A DNA stretch of 64,000 bases from Ophiobolus disseminans (GCA_010093685.1 MU006248.1:1-64000), one strand, 5' to 3'; counted from the first letter of the stretch, positions 34,174-45,476 are shown. Notes: generated from the sequence alone by a model not told the origin. Program-made: numbers and translations.

Positions 34174-34699
34174 ATGGGAGACATTCTCACCCAGGTTCAA
34201 GATGAGATCGACTTTGTACGTAGTCACTACAAGCAACAACATGCATAGATGCTTACATATGCAGCTGCTCAATATGATGCAACGCCAGCTTGCGCATATC
34301 AAAGTCAACGCCCCACCCAGCGTCCCACCCGGCCAACAGCGCGTCGACACCTTCGCCGAGGTCCAAGCCAAAACCACATCCGAAAACACGCAAACCTCCA
34401 CGAACCCCTCACAGCCCACCCAAGAACCAGGACCGCAAGAGCCCATATCACAAGAGCAGTTCGATAAAGACATCAAAGAGTTCGCATCGGACATAGTCCT
34501 CAAGCAGCAGCAGGTGGAGGCCCTGATATCGAAGCTGCCAGGCCTGAACGTGAGCGAAGATGAGCAGATCGAGCGCATGAAGCAGCTTGAGAGAGAGTTG
34601 GAAGAGTTGGAGGGTGAGAGATTGCAAGCTGTGAAGGAGAAGGAGATTTTGCTGAGGAGGGTGGAAGAGAAGATTATGGGTGTGGGGAGGGTGCGGTGA
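34174..34699 (+). CDS. MED21: Mediator subunit 21
   Basis: Exon 1 34174-34215 encodes MGDILTQVQDEIDF; a 49 bp intron (GTACGT donor, GCAG acceptor) leads in phase 0 to exon 2, 34265-34699. The 158-residue product has the Med21/Srb7 layout: N-terminal D-LTQ-QD helix, a Pro/Thr/Gln-rich linker, then QEQFDKDIKEFASDIVLKQQ and VEALISKLPGLNVSEDEQ, followed by a long coiled coil (RMKQLERELEELEGERLQ). Med21 pairs with Med7 in the hinge of the Mediator middle module in the nucleus. Length is normal for filamentous fungi. Confidence 0.93.
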
Positions 34700-35299
34700 G
34701 CTTTACACGAACACAGCACGATGCTCAGTTGCTCATCGCATCCTGCAACAATCGGCATTCGATGCACGAGATCATACTCTCATGTTGGAAATTACGGCGT
34801 TTTGACTTTGAGATACCCAGGCTATATCTTTACTTCACACTGGCGCGGCTGCTATGTTCGCTAAACGACTTCGACGCCATGTTTTTATCTATTCCTCTGG
34901 AGTCGAATCTCACGTTTATCAAAGTTTCATCAAGGACAGAATTCTACCTAAGGAGCTGCGATCTTGAACATATGGTGTAAAGTGAAAAGGCCTAGAGTGC
35001 GCCAAGGATCAGTTTCCATGGACAGGTCCCCCGAGTATGGCACTATTCCAAGTGCATCATACAGTCACACCACCTCAGTTTTTGTCGCCAAGCTATAAGC
35101 AGACCAAAGGATATACGACTGAAATTGCAGAAGAATCGGGCAGCTGAACACCCCCGAGCATCGTAAGTAGGAAGACTACTTCACTCGATTCGCTACAAAA
35201 TTTAGGAAGCTTCGAAACACTCAATTTCAATACTCATGCCTCAACATCGCTACCAACACCTCACAACCGTCGGTCACAGTTCAAAGCGCACCACATCTT
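34700..35299. other. Intergenic, nothing recognised
   Basis: About 600 bp between the MED21 stop and the 3' end of the next minus-strand gene; short frames only. Confidence 0.45.
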
Positions 35300-35827
35300 T
35301 CAATTGTTCTTCTGAATTGTACTCTTGGGCACAATATGACACCCACCAGCATCGTCCGATACGACACGTACCATCCCACACTCCCTTAGAAACGGCGAGT
35401 CGACTGGATCAACGTCCTGCGCTGTGTACACTGCATCCGGCGCGACGGGCCGCCGCACCACCGTCCACTCCGCTTTTACGCGCTTCTTCTTCTTTTTTGT
35501 CGTCGTCGTCGTCTTCTTCTCATCGTCGGTTTCCGATTCTTCTTCCGCGAGCCTGGTGAGCGAAGATTCAGAACTGGAGGCGCTGAACAGCCTGTTGAGC
35601 CAGGATACTGGTCGTGGCAGATTTGGTTTGCACTCGACTTCGCGTTGCGCGGCTTTGTCTTCCTTGCGCAACTTCCGCTTAGTACTGCGCTCTTCGCAGC
35701 GGATTACTTTCTCGAGGCCTGCGATTTCGTGGCGCTCTGCGCTTGCAAGTGTTGCGGCGTTTTCGTCGTCGTCGTCGAAGAGCCCGATGGCGCCGGCATG
35801 TGTGACGCCGTGGTGGTCGGTTGGCAT
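35300..35827 (-). CDS. Hypothetical charged protein
   Basis: 175 codons from the ATG at 35827. Begins MPTDHHGVTHAGAIGLFDDDDE, followed by a charged helix, a central Thr/Lys run (KKTTTTTKKKKKRVK) encoded by triplet repeats, and a compact end (VRVVSDDAGGCHIVPKS). The final WTVVRRP...FLRECGMVRV part looks folded. No family recognised. The low-complexity tract lies in repeated GTC/TTC triplets on the plus strand, which may vary in length between strains. Confidence 0.55.
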   Translation of the reverse strand: MPTDHHGVTHAGAIGLFDDDDENAATLASAERHEIAGLEKVIRCEERSTKRKLRKEDKAAQREVECKPNLPRPVSWLNRLFSASSSESSLTRLAEEESETDDEKKTTTTTKKKKKRVKAEWTVVRRPVAPDAVYTAQDVDPVDSPFLRECGMVRVVSDDAGGCHIVPKSTIQKNN

Positions 35828-36240
35828 GGTTGATGGATGGATAGACGATGCAGGGGTGGTGTGGATAAGAGCTGGAGTTGGGTGGTGATATGGGTAGATG
35901 TGTTTGAGTTTGGAAGAGCAAGCACAATGCAGAAGATCAGGGCTCTTCGGTTTGGTGCAAGTTGTGTGATGTACATTGCGCTGTCAATGTACTTGCACGA
36001 CAAACAAGTGGGAGGGTGAAGGATGGGCAGTCATCACGATGAAGTGTGAAGTTGAGTGGTGGAATGTCAAACAGCGAGAATATAAGAGCAGGTTTTCCTT
36101 GAATACACCCGGGGGACCTCGCCTGCTGAAGCACTGCCAGCTTCGATATATCAACCCAGAACGCCCTGTCGCCACCACTATCCTCCATCCGTCCCTCTCC
36201 TACCCACTCCATCCTCCTCGACCCAACCCCTCATTTCCCC
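35828..36240. other. Intergenic between minus-strand genes
   Basis: About 410 bp; no gene recognised. A likely promoter for the gene at 35827. Confidence 0.45.
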
Positions 36241-36576
36241 TCACATTTGCCACGTCTTCATCAACGCGTCCGCCTCCCTCAACCTCCTATCCGCCCTCGC
36301 ATCGTCACCCTTATCCCGCGCCATTCTCGCCTCCGCAACCAAGTCACGGCACTTGTGTCGCAGACGTTCGCCTTCGCCAGTCCTATCGTGAAGCATGGGT
36401 GGGGAAGCAGTGGAGGAGGAGCGATACCGATAGTTGTAAGAGTACGACGAGGATGACTCATCGGGAGAGGGAGCGCGCATGCTCCACTCGTTCCAATAGG
36501 AGCGACTCCAGTACGGGCGCGGGCGCGGGGAAATGTAGGAGTCCCAGTAGGAAGAGCCGTAGCCGGCGTAGGACAT
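36241..36576 (-). CDS. Hypothetical Tyr/Ser-rich small protein
   Basis: 111 codons, ATG at 36576. N-terminal half is rich in Tyr, Ser, Trp and Arg (MSYAGYGSSYWDSYISPRPR), the second half is a charged helix (RHKCRDLVAEARMARDKG, RADRRLREADALMKTW). No family recognised. The helical C-terminus resembles a tetratricopeptide-like pair but is too short to call. Confidence 0.5.
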   Translation of the reverse strand: MSYAGYGSSYWDSYISPRPRPYWSRSYWNEWSMRAPSPDESSSSYSYNYRYRSSSTASPPMLHDRTGEGERLRHKCRDLVAEARMARDKGDDARADRRLREADALMKTWQM

Positions 36577-37407
36577 ACTCGTGCTTGTAGTGGTGGTTGG
36601 AAGTGCGTGCGTTAAGTGGCTTGGTATTGCTTGAGTCTCGTAAGTCTTGCTTGAGGTTTAGGGCAAATGCGAGGACGATGCGACTGCAGTGTGAGGCTCT
36701 TCATTTGAGCTGCGCAGAGGGCGTTGTATGTGCTAGTTGTGAGGGAGTTATTGCGGAGCAAACGTGTTTGTCGGGGTCATATGGAACTGAGACAATAGGT
36801 TCTGGTAAGTGAAGCAGACGGTTTGGGAGCAAACCTACGCGATAGAACTGATAGAAAGCTGGAGAAGAGTCGATTCTTTGTGTGGGGTCTTTGGTGTGGT
36901 GTTGGGACTGTCGCTAGAGGGTCATCAGGGCGAGATTGCGACCAAAACTGAACTGAGACATTCCGGTTCTGAGGAACGACAAACGACTTTCGAGAGGTCA
37001 GGGGGAACTACGGCAGTTTCTGAATGTCCCTTAATCGGATTAATTCGGGCTGCGCATCTCGGTGTCGCAATAATCGACTGACGACGGCAGACCACAAAGG
37101 CCACGCGATCTCTTCCCCTCTTCACGGCTTTACATGCAAACGGCATTTTCCAGTTATCGCGAACAGTTCCCGCGTGGCGAGACTCGCTCATAATTTTCCA
37201 ACCTCCAAAGTGGGAGAAATATTATAAGTGGAGTGACCAGTTGGCAGTGGCGTGATCACAGCGGGCAACCCCGGATTTTCAACCCATCTCTCCACAATTC
37301 GCACATTGCATATAAACGCCCACCACTTGCCCATCACTTACTCATCGCCTCCATCCATCCACTGATTTCACAAAATACCACACACACGCACCACACACAA
37401 TTTCAAT
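36577..37407. other. Intergenic with two divergent promoters
   Basis: About 830 bp between divergent starts. A/C-rich leader with CACACAC runs precedes the ATG at 37408, common in fungal 5' leaders. No gene recognised. Confidence 0.45.
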
Positions 37408-37824
37408 ATGGCCACAGACGCCCAACTCCCACACACCCCAACCACCCAGCAATCCCCCACCCTCCTTCCTTCGAAACTACACCACAACCACGAACCCCTC
37501 CGCTCCGAAATGTGCCGCTACTTCACGCTCAATCTACGCGCGGACCAAGCGCGCAGCGCCATGCACCATGGCCTGCAGCAAAACCGGTACATGCATGTTT
37601 TCCACGGGCCGCCGTACGAGCGGGTCGAGCACTGGAATCGGTGTTTGACAGCTGCCAAGGACGATTATGATGAGGCGGAGAGAAGGTGGAGGGGGATTTT
37701 GAATGGTGATGAGGGGAAGGAGGGGGGGGAGGTGGATGTGGTGTTTTTGGAGAGGGTTAGGGGGAAGGCGGATGAGCTTGAGGAGTTGTTGAGGGGGATT
37801 GGGGGGGTTGGCAGGGGGAATTAA
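37408..37824 (+). CDS. Hypothetical protein, 138 residues
   Basis: Single exon from an ATG with a good A-rich context. A Thr/Pro-rich start (MATDAQLPHTPTTQQS) precedes a helical domain (LRADQARSAMHHGLQQNRYM, HWNRCLTAAKDDYDEAERRW) and a Gly/Glu-rich end with a further helix (VRGKADELEELLRG). No family recognised. The 3' part is strongly G-rich on the coding strand (runs of GGGGG). Confidence 0.6.
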   Translation: MATDAQLPHTPTTQQSPTLLPSKLHHNHEPLRSEMCRYFTLNLRADQARSAMHHGLQQNRYMHVFHGPPYERVEHWNRCLTAAKDDYDEAERRWRGILNGDEGKEGGEVDVVFLERVRGKADELEELLRGIGGVGRGN

Positions 37825-37954
37825 ATCTAGGGGGATGGGGGAGGGATGGGATAGAGATGTTGTCTTACGTATGAGCTGGTTCTTGATGGGATAATTCATT
37901 GAGATTGAATCACGGAATGCTCTACGATTGCTCGGACGAGAAGCGGTTCTAGTG

Positions 37955-38307
37955 GCTGAGTACATGAAATCACGAGTACCTCTGTCGGACTACAACGCAT
38001 TATCACAGGATCATTGTCACAGTCTTGAAGACACCTAGAGGGTGTCAATGGAGCTATGGAGATAGCGCAGTGGCTGAGTACACGGATATACGGGTGCTTG
38101 TGTAGGACTACAATGGACTATCACAGGATCATTGTCACATTTTTGAAGACACCTAGAGGGTGTCAATCGAAGTTGGACATAGCGTGGAGGCTGAGTGCAC
38201 GAGTCTACGGGTACCTGTGTAGGACTACAATGCATTATCACGGTATTAGGGTCACTGTTTTGGAGACACATAGAGGGTGTTAATGGAGGCGTGGAGGTAG
38301 CACGGTA
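37955..38307. repeat. Three tandem 117-bp repeats with internal hairpin
   Basis: Units start at 37955, 38072 and 38189 with GGCTGAGT and run GTAGGACTACAATG...TCATTGTCAC...GACACC-TAGAG-GGTGTC...AATGGAG. Units 1 and 2 carry a perfect 6 bp stem (GACACC/GGTGTC) around TAGAG; unit 3 is more diverged and loses the perfect stem. The array lies in the space between a plus-strand gene's 3' end and a minus-strand gene's 3' end. Confidence 0.9.
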
Positions 38308-38407
38308 GAGGAATACAAAAGGCTGGAGGCTACCAGTGTTGTTGGTGTCTTGGATCGATTTCTCTATTATACACCGTCTGCCTCCAAATTGCCACATTCC
38401 TCTTCAC

Positions 38408-39492
38408 TCACTTCTCAAACTGTGCATCGCAACCTCCCGCAGTGCTATTCGAATCGCTGATCTCCCGACACCTCTCACACCGCCATCCCAACTGATTCTC
38501 TGGACTTCGACCCTCCATATCCCACTCACAGCAGTCGGGATGGTACACTCGACAGGCCGCACCAGCCCTGGCGCAGTGGGTGCACGGCACTAGTGCCAGC
38601 ATGCCAAACTTCCCGCCAATCATCTGCGCGTGTGCCCACCTTCTTGCCCACTTCGCCTTACCCGAGTTGGTATCCACGGCGATTCCCTCGTGCGCTTGTT
38701 CTATGCGGCGCCTGATAGCATCTTCGAAATCGATCTTCCAGTTCGAGTATGTGGCATCGCGGGGCAGCGGGGCGGTGGCTTTGGGTTTGAATTTGGTGGG
38801 GTCGGTATTCATGCGGTTCAAGGTGGATTTGCGGCGACTCTGCTCAAGCTCAAAAGCTTCTTGCTCGGCGACGTCGACGGGAGACACGAGGGGCTTCTCT
38901 GGTGTGCCAACTATGGCGAGCGCTGAGGGCAATTCAGCGTCATCTAGCCTCCTCTTCTTTGGGCGGGAGCTCTCGGGGGTCATTTCAGCGGGGGTGGGGG
39001 AAGGTAGTGGACGCTTCTTGGGCGTGCCATCGCGCAACTTGATAGGCATGAAGTGCGGGATGAGGCGAAGAGCACCGTCCTTCAGTAGATTGATTCGGAA
39101 GTAAGCGCCTTTGTCCCAGAGACTTGGCTTGAGCTTGACGTTGCATCGGTCGTGTGATTCCAAGTGGAAGTGTAGGTAGTAAAGGAGGGCGTCGTGCTTG
39201 AACACGGTGAAGGTTGCCTCCTCCAGGCTCTAATACTGCAGTCAGCGGACGTTGCTTCCTCGCGTATGTGACCGCAAAAGTTGGTCTAGTAGCTCGATTA
39301 CAGTTCCGCAAGAGGTGGTGGAGTATCTTAAGCGCAGTTCCTCCAGGAGTAGCTACTTACTGTGTATTTGGGAAAGGTTGCGGTGAGCTTCGCCTCACCC
39401 GACTGATCGCCCTCTGGGCTCTCACCATCCACTCGCTCAGCTAGTATCTCAACAGGTGGCGGCGGTAGTATCTCGTTGAGATGGGGATCCAT
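38408..39492 (-). CDS. Putative zinc-binding nuclear protein
   Basis: Exon 1 39492-39361 (MDPHLNEILPPPPVEILAER), intron 131 bp (GTAAGT donor, TTAG acceptor), exon 2 39229-38408; 317 residues in phase. After a folded segment (FKHDALLYYLHFHLESHDR) and a basic, Pro-rich region with KKRP and RPKKRRLDD nuclear-type signals, the C-terminus has paired cysteines: CTHCARAGAACRVYHPDCC, then WRCERCRE. This resembles the small fungal zinc-finger of the DUF3716 kind, where C-x2-C-x6-C binds zinc. A DNA- or protein-binding regulator is likely, but no partner is indicated. Confidence 0.65.
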
Positions 39493-40796
39493 GGTAGCAG
39501 TGACTAGGCAGTGTTGGGTAGGCCTGTCCGTAAAGCGGCTCTTGATGTTTGCGCGATGAGAGGAAGAAGCTCAGTGGTTGAAGCAATTCGAGTGTCTTGC
39601 GGGGCTGACCTCTGGAGTTGAGGAGGGTTTAGACGAAGTTGTATGCGCCAAAATAACAACAGAGGCCTGTGGGCACGCGACGCCCCCCGGTCACGTGATA
39701 CCATCCCTCATCTTTGAAGCTCACCTCGACTCCGCTTTTCAAATGGACAAGTGGAAGTTGACTGTAGGACAATAGGAGATGATATCAGGACAAAATGGAA
39801 GCGCGCCAGTCGCCTGGAACAGAGGTCTATCTATACAGTGTGGAATCCTCTTTTGCAACTCAACAGTTGACTGTCAGTGACGCTTATACGAGGCATGCCA
39901 CGCATGCACCTGCACGATAGAGGCCGATGACATACTCATTCTGTTTCTGTTTGAACAACCCAGATATTCTGTTTACACGATCAGCCCTTCAGGATTTGAA
40001 GGTCTGCATTGGGCGCGCAGTGACGCAAAGGACTATGATGAGCCAAAACTACCAACAGATCAAGTTCACCTGAACATCTGAGGCGATACAGTCCAGTCCT
40101 AGTGTTATGATTCAAGATAGGGGAACAGGAATAAACCCCAGAGGAAACGAGGAATGTGAAGAAGTTCGGAAAGTGCATTTCGAGAGAATGACGTCATGTG
40201 AAAATTGCGGCACTGTACGCCCACTTGCCAGTCTGTTCTAGGACTTCTCTATTTCCAACGTCGTACAACAGGTTTGTGTTGCATCGCATGCTGCGCCTCA
40301 CTTGGATAGCGAAATGTTTGAAGAAGGTGGGGATGGGCGCTCCCGAGGCCGCTCGGAGCCAAGCGAACTTAGGAAGCTTATGAAGGCTTGATCAGCCGCA
40401 TCATCACGGCCGCATCACACTTGCGAACCGGACCGAACATGAATAAGTTTACCTCCTTATTCCGCGTCCTAAGAAACATCTGGAGAGCCGTTTGGTTGGA
40501 TTAATCAATGCAGCTGCATGTTGATGCCACCCCACCGCGGAGCTCACTCCGACGACCAGGCCAGAACCCGCCACACCAATGACACCGCCTCAATCGCGAA
40601 CGCGCCCGAGCTGAGTGGAACACGGCTGGATCTTGCGAATCGCTAAGCAGTGATGACACTGATGAGCGATTTGGAAGAGCCAAAGTCGCTCAAGGATAAA
40701 TGGCGCACGTCGCCGGTGGTGCCTCGGTAGACTTCTTCTTCATCTCTTCAGCAACAACCACAAGCGCCATCCTTCATCAATAAACCGCGTCTTACA
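39493..40796. other. Intergenic, divergent promoters
   Basis: 1.3 kb between divergent starts (39492 minus, 40797 plus). No gene recognised. Confidence 0.45.
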
Positions 40797-41675
40797 ATGG
40801 GGTTTCTCGGCGAACTTGTGTCAGAATTCACGCATTCTGGCCAGTCCGGGCACCATGGACAACAACAAGGTCAATCTCAGTCCTCCGGCGGGTCCCATGG
40901 CCCACCCCCAGTATCCCCGCCCTGGCACGCTGAATGGGACGGGCGCGACAACCGCTGGCTCTTTGTAAACCAACAGACGGGAGAGCGCACCTTCACGTAC
41001 CCTGGCCCCGGCTACGCGCAACAGCAGGGCAGTTACGGTACACCTCAGGCCGGCTACGGAAACAATCAAGGCGGATACAGCAACCAGGGCGCATACAACC
41101 AAGGCTCATACAATCCCACCAACAGCAGCTACCAGCAACAAGAGCACGAGAAAAAGCAGGGCGGCAACGGGTGGAAGTATGCAGCTGCGGGCGCGGCGGG
41201 TGTTGCTGGCGGTGCGCTACTGATGCATGAAGGTCACGAGATCAGTAAGTTCGCAAAGTCAAGAAGATGGTCATTTGGACCTCATCACTGACTACAAACC
41301 ACAGAAGACGACTACCGAGAAGACAAATTCCGCGCCGAGCGCCGCTTCGACGAGTTCGGCAACGACATCTCAAACTTCCCCGAAAATGCCGCCGGCTGGA
41401 CAGGCGAACAAGTCGGCCGCGTCGAGGGCTTCGGCGACCGTGTCGAGAACCGCTTCGACAACGTTGTCGACGATGTCGAGGACTTCCCAGAAGACGCGGC
41501 GAGGTGGGGAGGACGGAAAGTGCAGGAGGTGGAGGACATTCCACAGGATATTGAGAATAAGTGGGATAATGCGGTGGATGATGTTGAAGATTTTGGAGGG
41601 CGCATGGATAATGCGTATGATGACGGCAGGGACGAGCAGAGGTACGATGATAATCAAGGGGATGGGGGATGGTGA
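40797..41675 (+). CDS. WW-like, Gly/Tyr/Gln-rich stress-type protein
   Basis: Exon 1 40797-41244 and exon 2 41305-41675, intron 60 bp, 272 residues. Residues about 40-66 (PPWHAEWDGRDNRWLFVNQQ, TGERTF) resemble a WW domain with the second Trp replaced. A prion-like QGSYGTPQAGYGNNQGGYSN tract follows, then a small-residue hydrophobic stretch (KYAAAGAAGVAGGALLMHEG) of the glycine-zipper type, then an acidic helical tail with repeated W/F-containing units (RVENRFDNVVDDVEDF, NKWDNAVDDVEDFGGR). Similar WW plus Gly-zipper proteins are common in filamentous ascomycetes; function is not established. Confidence 0.75.
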
Positions 41676-41979
41676 GTGGAGAAGAATGTGAGATTTGAGG
41701 GGAGTTGTTTTGCTCTGTATTATCGCAATGTCGATATCTTTGTATCTGTGCCAATGTCGCATCCATGTCCATTCTCTCACGCTTTCTTGACATCCACCTT
41801 CTCAAGCCATTGCTTGTCTATTACTGTACATTATCTCACATGTCCACCTTCCCGCCATTGGCTATCCACCACTGTACACCAGTTGAGGTGCCGAGTGATC
41901 GTGTAGGCCAGTGCGTTATGCTCCCACCTCCACTCCAAGCTACACCCAGCCTGGCAGCCTCCAACTGGGCAGCAGAGGC

Positions 41980-43254
41980 TCACTTTCTGAGCTGGCCATA
42001 TCTTACTCTTATTACCAAGATTCTCTCCTGGGAAGTGTTCCGTCCAGCGCTCGTAGCAAATCTCCATTCTCCTTTCAAAATTCCCAATGGTATTCGATGC
42101 ACACATGTGCGGACACATGAAAACGTCCAACTCTTCCAGTTTGTCGTGAATGAAGCGGTGGTGTATGTAGAGAAATGTGTTTTTGATGGGCCAGTGTGGA
42201 ATATGCAGATTTTCCAATCAAACCTTTGATAACTTTCGCAGTCGAGATGTGAGATTCTGATCTTGTTGGAAGGTCCCGGGATCAGAAAGGTTCGTATGAC
42301 CCTGAGCGACTGGTCGCGCCAACTTCCGCGCACGAAGGTATCGCAGTCGACATCGCTGCAAAATGCGTCTGTGCCGAAGCCATATGGAGACGGGGTGATG
42401 GGATCGAGTGCCATGAACTCTTTGAAGGTGAGGCTCTTGTGAGGGCAAAGGTATAGCTTGGCCGTGGTGCCGATACAGACGCGTTCGTGTGGAGGCTTCC
42501 CTATCTCGTCGGCTGAGAATAACGATCGAGGATGGAGATCGAGGCAGTAGCTGCGTAGAAACTTGAACTCTGACTCGTTGCCAACGGGCTTCGCTTCCGA
42601 CCGAAGAGCTGCGAGTTCCTGGAATCGATCGCGGTGGAAGCGGAGCACGATTTCATCGCGCGGATTGTAATACGCAATGCTCTCGGCCACTCGATCTGCG
42701 CTTGAGGCATTCAGGGGCGGTGGAGATGAGGAAGGATCAAAGACGCTGCCGTTGAGAACCTTCTGTATGATCGAGTCCACGAGATCGCGGTGCCAGCTGT
42801 AGGTAGCGCGGAAGCTCAAGAAGCCGACTGGATCCAAACACTTTGCGACGAGCAAGACGATCTCGGCAGGAAGAGAGCGGAGGATGTTCGCGTCGGCGGC
42901 TGGCTCTTTCTCTGTGATGTTACAGGCTGCGCCTGACAGATGCGAGTCGCTTGCGACTTTGACGCGTCGACGATACATGTCAGTGTCGACATACTCCTTC
43001 ACGCACCACCAGTCTGCGAAATACCGAAAAAGCAGGCGGCGGTAGTGAGCGTAGCCTTCCGGTGTCGACACGTCTGTGCTCTGAAGGTGCTCGTAACAGA
43101 ACGCAGGAACGGAGGTGGTCATGATCACTTTGCTGACAGTGGTAGACAAAGGAAGCAAGAGAGGCTGTAGCTTGAAGATGTTGTTGCCCACTAGTGACCT
43201 GTAGCGTGCCATCTCTAACCATTTCGGTACGTACCCATACTTCATAACACCCAT
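41980..43254 (-). CDS. F-box-like protein
   Basis: 424 codons from ATG 43254; a start at 43122 (MTTSVPAFCYEHLQ) is also possible. About residues 125-160 read ILRSLPAEIVLLVAKCLDPV, then GFLSFRATYSWHRDL, an F-box pattern (LP.EI...V...LD). The rest (RDRFQELAALRSEAKPVGN, a Cys/His-containing CPHKSLTF segment) resembles fungal F-box proteins without a known substrate repeat. By family knowledge it would link a substrate to Skp1 in an SCF ubiquitin ligase; the substrate is unknown. The last ~70 residues look less protein-like, so a missed 3' intron is possible. Confidence 0.65.
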   Translation of the reverse strand: MGVMKYGYVPKWLEMARYRSLVGNNIFKLQPLLLPLSTTVSKVIMTTSVPAFCYEHLQSTDVSTPEGYAHYRRLLFRYFADWWCVKEYVDTDMYRRRVKVASDSHLSGAACNITEKEPAADANILRSLPAEIVLLVAKCLDPVGFLSFRATYSWHRDLVDSIIQKVLNGSVFDPSSSPPPLNASSADRVAESIAYYNPRDEIVLRFHRDRFQELAALRSEAKPVGNESEFKFLRSYCLDLHPRSLFSADEIGKPPHERVCIGTTAKLYLCPHKSLTFKEFMALDPITPSPYGFGTDAFCSDVDCDTFVRGSWRDQSLRVIRTFLIPGPSNKIRISHLDCESYQRFDWKICIFHTGPSKTHFSTYTTASFTTNWKSWTFSCVRTCVHRIPLGILKGEWRFATSAGRNTSQERILVIRVRYGQLRK

Positions 43255-43547
43255 AAACGTCTAAATTCACAGTAAGCAAGGTCGACTACTTTCTCTGAAA
43301 GTACATTGTTCACAGCGCGATGTAAGCGGCTGGAAATTGTCAGTGCAAGCCATGACAGTGGGTCGGTCTCTCACACAGCTGTAAGTGACTCCTAACAGCC
43401 GTATCAGATATCCTGGAACCGATGATACGTGCCCGAGGATATACAGCATGTGCTACAGGTCACTGAGAACTCAAGAATTCTGTCTCATCTTTTCATTCAA
43501 CGACGTCCATCCCTTCTATATACGCATGCACCCGACCCGTCCCAAGC

Positions 43548-43979
43548 CTAATGAAACATTCCAACCTGACCCCCCATCCCCTCAGCCCTGCCATCAATCC
43601 GACCTTGCTCGAAACCTTGCTCAAAGCCACGGTCGAAGCCCTCCAGCATTTTCTGCTTGCCCCCGTCCTCGAGACCTTGACCGTACGCCTCATGGGTGGG
43701 TTGGAGGGTGTCGCACCAGCCAAAGCAGCCTGTTGAATTAGCATTGAGGTCATGTTACTGGCTGGAAGTACTACTCACATCGACCTTGCGCTTCATGGCC
43801 GCGTCGAAAGCCTCCTGTTTGCGGTGGAACTCTGCCAGGAATGCGGCTGCTGTCACCCTGTTTTCGCACAGCTTGTTCGCAGCGCGTGCCTGGAGGACGA
43901 GACTGTCCAGGAGGTCACCCAGGGGGGTATTGATGCTGATGTAGCCGCGGACGGCGGGGGTCTTGGTGTTGCTTTGCAT
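43548..43979 (-). CDS. Small protein with Yae1/Lto1-like GX3 repeat
   Basis: Exon 1 starts at ATG 43979 (MQSNTKTPAVRGYISINT). The 3' exon (43729-43548) in one frame reads AYGQGLEDGGKQKMLEGFDR, GFEQGFEQGRIDGRAEGMGG, a run of Gly every fourth residue like the deca-GX3 motif of Yae1/Lto1 proteins, which act in Fe-S delivery to Rli1. The canonical GTGAGT donor at 43778 would put this exon in the wrong frame; a GTACTT donor 7 bp further on (42 bp intron) gives a 129-residue fusion. The N-terminal half does not resemble Yae1, so the join and identity are tentative. Confidence 0.4.
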
Positions 43980-44594
43980 TGTGTGTTTGAGGTGTGTGAA
44001 GAAGGTGTGTGAGTGGTGATGCGGGAAGCGGAGTTGGTGTGCGATTTGTGTGGCGAAGGCTTGTGGTTGAGAGCGTGGTGCGACAAGAGGTGGCTCGAAT
44101 TCAAATGGAGGAGTTTCTCTGACCCTTTTCCCGCTCTCCAAGCCAGTTGTGTGGCGGAAAACGATTTCTTCGGCATGGTGTGCGTCACGTGCACAAAATG
44201 CCCCCATTGGACACTCAACAGATAACAAGCGTGCCCGCGAACGTATAGTCTGAATGCAGTATAGTGCGGTATTCAGGCTCAAAAGGGCCCAATAGTAACC
44301 AAGCTTAGCCCGACAATGCGGAGGTAGATAGGTCAGTTGTGATTATATGGTAAGTTGTCCGGGTGAGGAAAAGGCAATGGAAGCCCGTAGGACAAGACAT
44401 TGAGATGAGGACTATAAACGTGCGGAAAGAAGGGAACTCGTAGAGAGAGATCATTGCAACTGGAGGATAAAGCGAAGTTTCTGTAGCCTACTGTTTAAGA
44501 CACCAAGGCTTTTGTCCATCACACCGACGTCCATACTCAGACTCAGTCCCTGTCATCGGTTGCCGAATAAGTGACGTGACCTCTTGTTTGCTTA
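43980..44594. other. Intergenic, nothing recognised
   Basis: About 600 bp separating two minus-strand genes. A short frame extends the upstream gene but looks random. Confidence 0.4.
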
Positions 44595-45030
44595 TTATCC
44601 ACGCGGCGCGCCGTGATCCACAACTTCGACGTTGTTACTGTGCACTGTTAGTTCCCTGTCATCTCTTCATACCCACGCGCACGTACCCAACCGGATCATA
44701 CACAAACGCCGCATAGTACTTCGCATGATACTGATGCCTGAGCCCCGGTGTACCATTGCACTTTCCACCTGCCTTAACGCCCTCCTCGTGAAACCGGTCA
44801 ACACTCAAGCGATCACTGCAGCGAAAGGCGACGTGCGTGGCTGCAACCTGCCCTTCGGCTTTCGCACCGATCCAGAAATCGACCGAGTACTTTTCAGCTC
44901 CCAGACCAACGGCGAAGCCAGGAAAGTCCTTCCATTTGTTGTAGCCGAGCGGTGCGAGGGCGGCGAGATACCAGTTTGTTACTTCTTCGAGGCGGTCTGC
45001 GGGGACAGAGATACCGATATGATCTAGCAT
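44595..45030 (-). CDS. Glyoxalase/VOC-fold protein
   Basis: Exon 1 45030-44687 and exon 2 44637-44595 (49 bp intron, GTACGT donor, CACAG acceptor) give 128 residues. MLDHIGISVPADRLEEVTNW and WYLAALAPLGY at the start, VDFWIG and THVAFRCSD in the middle, and YYAAFVYDPVGNNVEVV at the end are the classic VOC pattern, including His at residue 4 and the final GNNVEVV glutamate strand. Without the intron the frame ends in an unrelated VRVGMKR tail, so the spliced form is clearly right. VOC proteins are metal-dependent small-molecule enzymes; the substrate cannot be named. Confidence 0.9.
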
Positions 45031-45476
45031 TTTGGAAGTTCAGGAGGAAATGCTGGTACAATGAATTGGAAAGTTTGAGATTTTGCCGTAGTCGCATACA
45101 ATCCCATTCTTTATATGATCGACGCCGTCAAGCTGATAAGGTTGCTGACGCTGACTGCGGGGTCCGAAAACCACGCTTAGTCACAGCGCGCCATCATGTG
45201 TTCTCGCGCATCAGATCCTGTAAGTCAAGCGGTTCAGGTGCTTACCAATGCACGGACTTTCCTGTTGTCAAGTTCTCGCGCTGTTGTACAACAGGTCACA
45301 CAACTCCGCACTCCGCCCCTTCTTGCTGTATCGTGAGTGAGTCACACGTCGCTGACCCTTTCACATTCGTCGCCTCCAGTAGGGGCATGCATGGCGCCTC
45401 CTTCCTATGGTCAGAGATGATGGCATGATCTTCCAAGAGGCTTAAAAGATAGGTCAGTCGATTGCTATAATTATCT

